This document shows, in pieces, positions 36,313-46,355 of a DNA stretch of 64,000 nt. The notes under the pieces were generated by a model. It saw only the letters and a list, made by a program, of their open reading frames with translations, did no database searches and had not been told where the DNA came from. Within the stretch, counting starts at the first letter, position 1, and every line of letters starts with the position of its first letter. The DNA is from Dioscorea cayenensis subsp. rotundata (taxonomy: Eukaryota; Streptophyta; Magnoliopsida; Dioscoreales; Dioscoreaceae). Location: NCBI RefSeq assembly GCF_009730915.1, contig NC_052484.1, positions 558,001-622,000 on the forward strand. The letters run 5' to 3'. The position numbers were made by a program, and so were the translations under genes.

Positions 36313-36952
36313 TTTTGTATTTTTGTTAAGAGATAATTGTTATAATATATATTTACTTAATTTGATTGAGTCTATATATATATATATATATATGATGCAT
36401 ATTGGTTGTTTGATGTGATAATAATTAATATGCTTGTAATTACTTCTCATTATTAAGTATTATTGGAAATATATATATATATATATATTATATGCACATC
36501 AACGGCATATATATTTAATAGCTTTTTAGTGAAAATTTTTAATAAAAATAACAAACGAATACAAAATTAATCAAGAGTTCATACACTAGCTCCCCTTTTA
36601 AGTTCAAGGATGACTATTTAAAGATCATAAGCATTGAAAAATTAAACACAATGATATTCCCACGAATTATGCATCACATGTTAGATTCCTAAATAAATTA
36701 CATTGGTTGGTTTTCATGAGAGGAAACCAAAGTCCTGACATAGAATAAAAAAGTTTTGAAACACAATAAACACTTCTCACAATACATATATCTATATATA
36801 TATATATATATATAAGTCATAAAAAAAAGGGGGTTGTTTGAGAGTTTAGCCAAATAACAAGATGTTTGAGAGTTTAGCCAAATAACAAGATCCAGTGTAT
36901 CTTTTCCATCTCACTCTCATACACTTCATTAAAGAATATATTAGAAATATAT
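36313..36952. other. AT-rich DNA with short repeats
   Basis: (TA)n at about 36,373-36,393, 36,470-36,490 and 36,793-36,813. A 28-base unit containing 'gagtttagccaaataacaag' is repeated directly at 36,836-36,891. No gene. Confidence 0.6.
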
Positions 36953-37051
36953 ATGATCCTTTTTTTTTATAAGAACAAATATATGCCAACATTGGATGCT
37001 TGCTTTGTCACACACATTCACATCAAACAATTAATACAACAAATCAATATG

Positions 37052-37482
37052 GTTTCTCCATGTTACTCTACATTCATATATAATATCCTGGTTTTATATG
37101 TATTATACGTTCCCTCAATCACATGCATGCAAACTCAAGTTCGCCCGTCAAATTCATGCAAACATGATCCCATGAAACATTTCAAGAGATTCATGGAGAA
37201 GCTCAAGCTCAAGTTCAAGTTCAAGTTCATCTTTGTTTTCATGGCCCTTATCTTCTTTATCTTTCCTCACTTGTCAAGGTTCATCCATGGCAAACCATTA
37301 CACAATAATGGCAATGCTAACCAAACTCATATATATCTACATAGTTCATGTGATAAAAATAGGATAATTGAACTTCTTGAATCTGAGAAGTTAGAGAATT
37401 ATCACAATTCCTACTTGCCAAACACTATATATCAAGTTACAATAATCAGCTTTGCTGCAGTATTAACAATAGAGGAAGGGAA
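37052..37482 (+). pseudogene. Hypothetical ORF cut by the LTR retrotransposon
   Basis: Open frame beginning MVSPCYSTF that runs into the 5' LTR at 37,483. An internal Met gives MKHFKRFMEKLKLKFKFKF followed by a hydrophobic stretch (IFVFMALIFFIFPHLS), so a single-pass membrane or signal-anchored product is possible. The KL/KF run comes from a 6-base repeat. I do not recognise a family and did not find the missing 3' part beyond the element. It may not be a gene. Confidence 0.25.
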
Positions 37483-38428
37483 TGTTGGGTCCAGCCCATT
37501 TGTTGGGTTGGCCCATGTTTAAAAATGAAGCTATGTTGACTTATGGAGGAGGGCTTAAAGGGAATTTCACAGGGGTAAATGCTCTCATCTTTGATGAGAA
37601 TGAGGGTGTGACTATTCATGGTTTTTGAGGGAAAAAAGAAGAATAATCTAAGGAAGAGAAGGAGAAGCTAGGGTTCTTGGAGAAGGCAAGATTGGAAGGC
37701 TTCATCGCCGGATCTCTCCTAATCCTTTGGTTTGATCTTTCAACTCTCATTCCTTAAGGTCCTTTTGTGAACCATCCTAGTGTATGGATGATGTATGAGT
37801 GTTGAATCTTTTTCTCGTGAAATTCATGTTCTTTTGCATGTACTCTCTCAGTGAGCTAGAGAGATCTTGTTGTTATCCCATAAGTCAACATAGTGGAAAA
37901 CATGTTTAAGAGGCCTATGAGTCCCGTGGTTTTTCCCTCGATTTGTAGGGTTTCCACGCTAAAAATCATTTCTTGTGTTGATATATGTTTGTTCATCTCA
38001 TTCTAACATGAATGGGGGGTTTAATAGCTTTTTATGAGTTGTTTTGAAGCTTTGAGCCTTGTAGAACCTTTTGGGAGGAGCATCGAAGCCTCGAGGAAGA
38101 CTTTGAATGCATTTTGCAGCTTATGCGGGCTGCATACGGGCCGCACTGAATCTCCGAGTGAGCTTCACGGGTGTAGCGGCGCATGACCCCCGATGTGACA
38201 GATAGACTGTGAACAAAGATTTTTGCTACATGACGGCAATGAGAGACTCACGGCAAGCTTGCGCCCTGCGATAGATTTTCCAGCTGAACTTCACGGGCAA
38301 GTGTGCGCCCGCGATACCGACCGCATGTGAATAGTAATGAATGCTACGATGTCAGTGAATAGTATCATCACTACGAGAACTTCCGCGATTTTTTTCACTC
38401 GTTTCAAAACCCGCTTTAAACCCCAACA
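37483..38428 (+). repeat. 5' LTR of copia element
   Basis: 946 bases, 'tg' to 'ca', matching 42346-43310 with scattered substitutions and indels, densest in the GC-rich part at about 38,100-38,400. Confidence 0.92.
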
Positions 38429-38430
38429 AG

Positions 38431-38445
38431 TGGTATCGTGAGCGC
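38431..38445 (+). other. Primer-binding site of copia element
   Basis: 'tggtatcgtgagcgc', two bases after the LTR. It resembles the initiator-tRNA-Met complement (TGGTATCAGAGC) with changes. Confidence 0.75.
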
Positions 38446-38480
38446 TCGAGTTGGTTAGGGATTATTTGTTGTGAATTGAG

Positions 38481-41400
38481 ATGGCCGAACAAGTTTCACG
38501 TGGGATGATAAAGTTAACTCAATCAAATTATTCGATCTGAAGCGCAAGATGCAAGACTTGCTAATTGTAAAAGACTTGTACATGCCGGTGATGGGCAAAG
38601 AACATACTAGTAAATTTGAAGGCTAGTAAATTTGAAGTACAGAGATGGAAGGAGTATGACAGAGCATACTAGTGACTTCCAGGGCTTAGTGAACCAATTG
38701 ACATCTATGAAGATGACTCTTTGAAGATGAGTTGCAAGCATTGCTACTCCTAAGTTCCTCGCCAGATAGTTGGGAAACTTTAGTGGTATCTCCGAGCACT
38801 TCAAAGACTAGTGGAAAGCTAACCATGGAAATGGTTAAGGAGAGCCTAATGAGTGAAGAGGCTAGGAGGAAAGAAAAAGGTGAAACTTCCTCGTGTGTTC
38901 TTGTTTCGTAAAAGCCGAAGGCCGTGGTAGAAGCAAGAGCGTACATCCCTCAAGGTTTTGGCAAGAAAGACACATCCGAGGCGGATCAAAGAATAGGAAA
39001 AACATCAAGTGTTTTTCATTGTAACAAGATGGGGCCACATGAAGAGGGGAGTGCAGGGCTCCTCAAAAGAGAGCAGAGTGGTGGAAGTAAAGAGGAGAAG
39101 GAGACTAATACAAGAGCTGCTGTATGGTGACATCGAGTGTCATTTGTGATGATGCTTGTATTAATCTTGTGAGCCAAGAGAGTGATCGGGTGTTTGATTC
39201 AGGAGCTTCATTTCATGTCACTCCCCTATGGTAACTTCTTTTCTACCTACTCTAGTGGTGATTTTTGGAAAATGTCAAAATGGGTAACAAGTGGTGCATC
39301 GAAGATAGTGGGTATTGGAGATATTTGCTTGGAGACCAATCAAGGGCTCAAGCTAGTACTCAAGGATGTTAGGCATGTTCCAGACATTCGCCTAAATTTG
39401 ATATCCACAGGAAGACTTGATGATGATGGGTTTGTCAGTTGGTTTGGTGAAAGTAAGTGCAAGCTCACCAAAGGTTCACTAGTGGTTGCTAGAGGGAATA
39501 AGGCAAACACACTCTATGTTATGCAAGCTAAGTTACACATAGGGGAATTGAATGCAATTCAGAAAGATGCAAGCATTGAGCTATGGCATAGAAGACTTGG
39601 GCATGTTAGTGAGAAAGGGCTACAACTTCTCTCCAAGAAGAATCTTCTACTCGAATATGCAAGGGCATCTCTCAAAAACATGTGTGGATTGCTTTAGCGT
39701 GGAAAAACACATAGAGTGGCATTTCATTCTCACCCCCCATCTAGGAAATTAAATATTCTTGATTTGGTGCATACTGATGTTTGTTCTATGCAGACAAAAC
39801 ACTGGGGGTGGACATTACTTTTGTGACCTTCATTGATGATCATTCAAGGAAGGTCCAGGGCAACTGCTTTTGAAGACTAAAGATCAAGTGCTTGATGTCT
39901 CTCAGGATCTCCATGTTAAGGTTGAAAGGGAGACAGAAAAACAAATGAAGGCGTGAAGAGCAGATAATGGTGGTGGAATACAGAGGGCCGTTTGAAGAGT
40001 ATTGCAGACTTCATGGAATCGAGCTTGAGAAGACTCCAGCCCAAGCACACCTCAAACTAAATGGTGTGGGCGAGAGAATGAACGTAACAATTGAAGAGAG
40101 GATCGGATGCATGCTCTCTCATGCAAAGCTTCCTAAGTCCTTTTGGGGGGAAGCTATGAGGATCTGCAGAGACATGATAAATCTTTTCTCCAAAGCAGCT
40201 GACTCTAGATGGTGATGTGCCGAACAGAGTATGGACTCGGGAAAGGAGATCTCCTATACTCATTTGAGAGTATTTTGGGTCAGAGGGCATTTTTGTTCAT
40301 ATTCCTAAAGATGAGAGGTCCAAGCTTGATAACAAAGCAAAAGCGAGTGTATTTTCTTGGGTTATGGTCATGAGGAGTTTGGCTACAGATTGTGGGATCC
40401 AGTTAACAGGAAGGTTGTCAGGAGCAGAGATGTTGTGTTTCTAGAAGATCAAATGACTGATCTTGATGAGCAGGGTGAGACCTCTAGTTCCTCGCTTGAG
40501 TTTCCTCGTTAGTGTTGATTCGGGTTTCCTTCACCTATACATGAGTTCATCTCAAGGGGAGATGTCCAAGAAAATGGTAATGAGACTGTTAGAAGTGAAG
40601 TTCCTCCAGTCGAAGATGTAGAGCCAGTTGAAGAAATTGAAGAAGCATCTCCAACGCCACCAGTTGAGACCCAAGTGAGAAGATCTACTAGAGATCGTCA
40701 TCCCTCTAGTAGATACAGTACAAATGAATATGTTATGCTCAGTGATGGAGGAGAGCCAGGAACATATGAGGAAGCTATACAACATGAGAAGAAGCAGGAG
40801 TGGTTTGGAGCCATGAAGGAGGAGATGAGTTCCTTGTGTGAGAACCACACCTATGACTTGGTGAAGCTTCCTAAGGGCAAGAAGGCCTTAAAGAACAAGT
40901 GGGTGTACAAGTTGAAGACTGAAAGTAATAGCTCACAACCAAAGTACAAGGCAAGGTTGGTTGTGAAGGGGTTCGACCAAAAGAAAAGGTATTGACTTTG
41001 AAGAAATATTTTCTCCGGGCTATGAAGATGTCATCCATCGAAGTTGTGCTTGGTTTAGTCGCTAGTCTAAACCTAGAGGTGGAACAACTTGATGTGAAAA
41101 CCGCTTTTCTTCATGGTGATCTAGAGGAGGAAATATATATGGAGCAACCGAAGGGGTTCAAAGTCAAGGAAAAGAGAATCTAGTGTGCAGGTTGAAGAAG
41201 AGTTTGTATGGACTCAAACAAGCGCCAAGGCAGTGGTACAAGAAGTTTGACTCCTTTATGATGACTCAAGGGGTACACTAGAAGTTCGACTGATCATTGT
41301 GTGTTTTGTGAAGAAACACTCAAATGATGACTTCATTATTCTTCTACTCTATGTTGATGACATGCTTATTGTTGGTCGTGATGCAAGCAAGATTGAAGAC

Positions 41401-42330
41401 CTGAAGAGACAGTTAAGCAAGTCCTTTGCTATGAAGGACTTAGGTACAGACTAAATGTATTCTTGGTATGAAAAATCTCCCTGTGACGGGATGAATGGGA
41501 AGTTGTGGTTGTCTCAAGAAAAAAATACATTGACAAGGTTCTTGAGAGGTTCAACATGAAGGAAGCTCAAGGTCGCTTTGTTCTCCACTTGCGTGTCATT
41601 TTAAACTTAGCTCAAGTCAATGTCCTTCAAGTGACAAAGAGAAGGAGGAGATGAGCCGAGTTCCTTATGCATCCGCTGCTGGCGCTTGATGTATGCCATG
41701 GTGTGTACTGAGACCAGATATTGCTCATGCTGTTGGTGTTGTGAGCAGATTTCTCTCAAATCCGGGAAAGGAGCACTGGGCTGCAGTGAAGTGGATACTG
41801 AGGTATCTAAGAGGTTCTTCCCGGGTATGTCTGTGTTTTGGTAAAAGTGAACCCATTTTATATGGGTATACAGATTCAGATATGGCAGGCGATGTGGACT
41901 CCGTAAAAATCCGTCTCGTGGGTTCATGATGACTTTTTCGGGGGAGCTATTTCTTGGCAGATCAAAAGCCGCAGTATGTGTTAGCATTATCCACCACGTG
42001 TCGAGTATATTAGCATTCATCGAGGGTTGCAAGGAAGCTTTGTGGATGAAGAAGTTTCTTGAAGAATTGGGTATGCAACAAGAGAAGTGTATTGTCTATT
42101 GTGACGATGTGAGCGCCATCCATCTTTCCAAGAATTCAACATTCCATTCAAGTCCAAGCATATCGATGTTAGATATCATTGATTCGAGATGTTCTTGAAT
42201 CTAAAGAGTTGTACTTGGAGAAGATACACACTAGTGAGAATGGGGCCGATATGTTCACCAAGGCATTATCCAAGGAGAAGCTTGAAGCATGTCGGGAAAG
42301 AGGCGGATTGCTAGAACCCCCAAATGGTGC
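38481..42330 (+). pseudogene. Copia gag-pol polyprotein, decayed
   Basis: Opens MAEQVSRGMIKLT. Protease has FDSGASFHV (about 39,195), then VGIGDICLETNQGLKLVLKD and LRLNLIST-like wording typical of Tnt1. GAG-pre-integrase has ELWHRRLGHVSEKGLQLL (about 39,570-39,630). An integrase remnant lies at about 39,750-40,300. Reverse transcriptase has KNKWVYKLKTE, ARLVVKGFDQKK and [20 protein letters not shown], with a YVDDML-like active site at about 41,350. RNase H/C-terminus has YTDSDMAGD and HTSENGADMFTKALSKEKLE. At least eight frame changes make it non-functional as read. Confidence 0.9.
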
Positions 42331-42334
42331 TTTC

Positions 42335-42344
42335 GAGGGGAGAT
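42335..42344 (+). other. Polypurine tract of copia element
   Basis: 'gaggggagat' just before the 3' LTR start, the plus-strand primer site. Confidence 0.7.
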
Positions 42345-42345
42345 T

Positions 42346-43310
42346 TGTTGGGTCCAGACCTCATTTGTTGGGTTGGCCCATGTTTAAAAATGAAGCTATG
42401 TTGACTTATGGAGGAGGGCTTAAAGGGAATTTCACAGGAGTAAATGCTCTCATCTTTGATGAGAATGAGGGTGTGACTATTCATGGTTTTTAGGGAAAAA
42501 GAAGAATAATCTAAGAAGAGAAGGAGGAGCTAGGGTTCTTGGAGAAGGCAAGATTGGAAGGCTTCATCGCCGGATCTCTCCTAATCCTTTGGTTTGATCC
42601 TCAACTCTCATTCCTTAAGGTCCTTTTTGTGAACCATCCTAGTGTATGGATGATGTATGAGTGTTGAATCTCTTTTTCCTTGTGAAATTCATGTTCTTTG
42701 CATGTACTCCCTCTAGTGAGCTAGAGAGATCTTGTTGTTATCCCGTATAAGTCAACATAGGTGGAAACATGTTTAAGAGGCTCTATGAGTCCCGTGGTTT
42801 TTCCCTCGATTTGTAGGGTTTCCACGCTAAAAATCGTTTCTTGTGTTGATATATGTTTGTTCATCTCATTCTAACTTGAATAAGGGGTTTAATAGCTTTT
42901 TATGAGTTGTTTTGAAGCTTTAAAGCCTTGTAGAACCTTTGGGAGGAGCATTGAAGCCTCAAGGAAGACTTTGAATGCATTTTGCAGCTTTATGCGAGTA
43001 GCATACGGGCAGCATCGGAATCTCCAGTGAGCTTCATGGGGTGTATGCAGCGCATGACCCCGTGATGTGAATGATTTTTTGCTACTTTGAATGCATCCAC
43101 AGTGTTTTTGCTACAGTGCAGAGAGACTCACGGGCAAGCTTGCGCCCGCATAGATTTTCCAGTGAACTTCACGGGCAAGTGTGCGCCCGCACACCGGCCG
43201 CATGTGAGCGAATAGGTGATGCTACGATGTCAGGGTGAATAGTATATTACTACAAAGTAACTTTCCGCAGCTTTTTCACATCGTTTCAAAACCCGCTTTA
43301 AACCCCAACG
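42346..43310 (+). repeat. 3' LTR of copia element
   Basis: About 965 bases, same as the 5' LTR. It ends 'ccccaac' with the last base changed, and directly abuts 'tggaaaattac', the presumed end of the next element. Confidence 0.9.
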
Positions 43311-43503
43311 TGGAAAATTACTGCTTACCCCTCGATAATTTCAAAACTTCCCAAATGACCTCTGTGAGTTTTGCAGTACCTCATACAATCCTTCCTTTAT
43401 TGTTTCCCACTTCCTTTTTACCCCTGATTATGAAATTCCATCATTGCCTCTTAAACTCTTTAGACATATTTTTCATTCTTTATTTTTGCATTCCTTTTGT
43501 ATG

Positions 43504-43715
43504 TACTCATTTTTAAAGCAGAGCTCATTTTTAAACAGAGAGTTCATTTCTTAAATAGAGAATTCATTTCTTAAACAGAAACCTCATTTCTTAAACAAAA
43601 AACTCATTTCTTAAACAAAAAACTCATTTCTTAAACAAAAAACTCATTTCTTAAACAGAAAACTCATTTCTTAAACAGAAACCTCATTTTTTTTAAACAT
43701 AAAACTCATTTTTAA
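43504..43715. repeat. Minisatellite, 'ctcatttcttaaacagaaa' type
   Basis: About ten units of 17-20 bases in imperfect tandem. The same units recur at about 44,605-44,675 and 45,340-45,610, framing the duplicated GC-rich blocks. Confidence 0.85.
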
Positions 43716-43800
43716 ACAAAAAACATTAATATTTAAATGTAAAATAAATATTTACGTGATAAATTAATCCTCGGATATAAAAACCAATTAATCTTGCCAC

Positions 43801-44500
43801 TGTACATATTTAAATGAAACAATGATATTTAAGCACTTTTTAAACGTAAACGCAATATATTAAACAGAAACATCGATAGTTAAAACAAAAGACAAACAAG
43901 CATATAAACAGAGAACTCATTTCTTAAGCAGAGCTTATTTTTTAAACAGAGACCCTCATTGAGTAGGGACATTGAGTATCTCATCGTAGCCGATCTCGCT
44001 GCCAACGCTGAGTGCTGAGCTCCAGATCCGCGAGCGATCTCAAGGTGGCCTGCTGCGTGTGGGGTCTTAAAGGAGAAAATCTTTATCGGCGTCTGGCGAT
44101 CCGGTTGGCGACGCTCCTCGGGCGGTCGGAGTGGTGAGGTCTTGCGTGGCGACGCTCTCTGCGGTCGGGAGTGGTGAGGGTCTTCGGTGGCGACGCTCGG
44201 ATAAGGCGGGATCGAATCTTGAACGGAACCATTCTCGATCGCGGAGACCGCAACATGGATAGCAATAGGGTTAGGGTTAGGGATCATTCCGGGTTCGATC
44301 CATGGTGCCTAAGTCGCGACAGGAACGGAGGGAGGAAGCTGGCGCCCGATGAGGGTTCGATCTCGCCGCCTTCGCTCTTCGTCTTCATCGCCTTTCCCGC
44401 TCGCTCGACCTCATCTCTTTTCATCTTCTTCGCTCGTCGACCTCGGGGAAGACCGCATGCTCCTCGTCGTCGAGCGAAGGCATCGAAAGGTTGCACTCGT
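43801..44500. repeat. Large tandem unit, copy 1
   Basis: About 700 bases: AT-rich start ('gtacatatttaaatgaaaca'), minisatellite units, then a GC-rich half (43,960-44,490) with 'gggttagggttaggg' at about 44,269. The next copy follows directly at 44,501. The GC-rich half has open frames on both strands rich in Arg/Pro, which I read as chance frames in GC-rich DNA or remnants of a captured 5' exon. Confidence 0.8.
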
Positions 44501-45215
44501 ACATATTTAAATAGAAACAACGATATTTAAGCACTTTTTTAAACGTAAACGCAATATATTAAACAGAAACATTGATAGTTAAACAAAGACAAACAAGCAT
44601 ATAAACAGAGAACTCATTTCTTAAACAGAGAACTCATTTCTTAAACAGAGAGCTTATTTTTAAAGCGAGAGACCTCATGAGTAGGGACATCGAGTATCTC
44701 ATCGTCGACGATCTCGCTGAACGCTGAGTGCTTTCGAGCTCCAGATCCGCCACGATCTCAAGGTGGCGCTCGCTGTGGGGTCTTAAAGGAGAAATCTTTA
44801 TCGGCGCTGGCGATCCGGGTTGGCGACGCTCCTCGGCGGTCGGAGTGGTGAGGTCTTCGTGGCGACGCTCCTCGGCATCGGAGTGGTGAGGTCTTCGCTG
44901 GCGACGTCTGGATAAGACGAAATCGAACTTGAAACGGAACCATTCTCGATCGCGGGAGACACGCAACATGGATAGCAATAGGGTTAGGGTTAGGGATCAT
45001 TCCGGGTTTCGATCCATGAGTGCTCTAAGTCGCTGATGTGAACGGAGGGAGGAGCGGGCGCCGATGAGGGTTCGATCTCGCCGTCTTCGCCTTCGCTTTT
45101 TCATCGCCTTCCCGCCGCCGACCTCATCTCTTTTCATCTTCTTCGTCGCTCGACCTCGGGAAGACCGCATGCTCCTCGTCGTCGAGCGAAGGCATCGAAA
45201 GGTTGCACCTTTTCT
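44501..45215. repeat. Large tandem unit, copy 2
   Basis: Second copy of 43801-44500 with numerous short indels. Unlike copy 1, it continues into 'ttttctctcgaacttgaaat' and a new run of minisatellite units from 45,340. Confidence 0.8.
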
Positions 45216-46355
45216 CTCGAACTTGAAATCCCATTTTTCATGCAACGTGATCGTGATTGTGAGCTGCATGCTTTGGTCTCAATCGGCCCAAATTTAATCG
45301 CAATAAAGAGATTTTTGGGGGTGATAAATACACCACAAAAAAACTCATTTCTTAAACAGAGCCTCATTTTTTTAAACAAAAAAACCTCATTTCTTAAACA
45401 GAAAACTCATTTCTTAAAGCAGAGACCTCATTTTTAAGCAGAAACCCTCATTTCTTATACTAGAAAACTCATTTCTTAAACAGAAAACTCATTTTTTAAA
45501 CCAAAAACTCATTTTTAAATAGAAAACTCATTTTTAAAGCAGAAACTCATTTTTAAACGAACCTCATACATCTCATATTTTTAAATAGAAGCTTCATTTT
45601 TAAATGAAACTCATCGCACCCAAGGGCATTATAGTCAAACTCGCTCACACTTGCCAAAAACTTCCCACTGCAAGGGACAATTTCAGTCCAAAAATTCCAA
45701 ATTAATTCTATCAATCACTATTAGATGTTTTGGAGGGTTTAAAAATCATTAATTGAGTGAAGGGGCTTTTTGAGGAAAGCAAAACTAACGGGTGTTTTTA
45801 GCAATATCGAAAACTTTCTGAGGTGTTTTTGGCAATTTCCACTAAATTTTATGATTTGAGTAACTCTTCTAATTTTTCATAATTATACATAACTCTTTGA
45901 AATTAATAGTAAGAAATGAATAAAGGAAAAACAAAATATAATATAAGTTCAATATTTTAGACTTATATATATATACACACAACTTTTTTTTTGGGGCCAA
46001 ATTAGAAAGATTTAAGAGAGGTATATGCCAAAAGGATAATGATAGCTATCAAATTGCTAAGCATATGTGCTTTTAGATAAAAAGAACATAACTTTTTCAT
46101 TTTCAGAGATGCCTTTAATCTTTTAAAAGAAGTCTTTATAATGAGCATTATTGAGGTTCTCATTAAAAGAGAGCATCATTCACATGCTTTCATGTCTCTG
46201 CATACAATTCTAACAACTTTCATTGCTTTGTAAACAAAACACATAAAAGATATGTCTAAAACTTTTTGTCTGAACTCTTAATTTGATGATTTGAATTATG
46301 TAAAAATTATAACTGTCAACAAAATCAATTTACATCAATGTTTTTACTGCTTCTG

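Larger units (their letters stand above)
37483..43310 (+). mobile_element. Ty1/copia LTR retrotransposon (Tnt1/Tork-like)
   Basis: About 5.8 kb: 5' LTR 37483-38428, primer-binding site, degenerate gag-pol, polypurine tract and 3' LTR 42346-43310. LTRs begin 'tgttggg' and end 'ccccaaca' (5' copy). Flanks are 'gggaa' before and 'tggaa' after, a possible 5-base target duplication with one mismatch. Domain order protease, integrase, reverse transcriptase, RNase H is copia. LTRs differ by many small changes, so it is not a very recent insertion, or the sequence is error-prone here. Confidence 0.9.
43311..45838. mobile_element. Possible MULE-type element with duplicated GC-rich cargo
   Basis: The left end 'tggaaaattactgcttaccc' and the right end read in reverse 'tggaaattgccaaaaacacc' share only the outer bases. 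The style ('ggaaattaccaaaaaccccc' with 'gataatttcaaaa'/'gttttcgatattgc' nearby) is that of plant MULE termini. The inside holds two copies of a GC-rich block framed by 'ctcatttcttaaacag' minisatellites. No transposase. The right end coincides with the inner border of the right arm. Classification is tentative. Confidence 0.4.

Noticed and set aside
43504-43715. Regularly spaced short repeats as a CRISPR array
   Set aside because: Plant nuclear context; the units are directly adjacent minisatellites without unique spacers.
44269-44283. 'gggttagggttaggg' and its copy at about 44,980 as telomere repeats
   Set aside because: Only two to three units in the middle of a GC-rich block; more likely a telo-box-like 5' leader motif of captured gene DNA than interstitial telomere.
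44083-45379. Several 60-135-codon ORFs on both strands of the GC-rich tandem block
   Set aside because: Overlapping frames on both strands, changed by indels between the two copies, without any recognisable domain.
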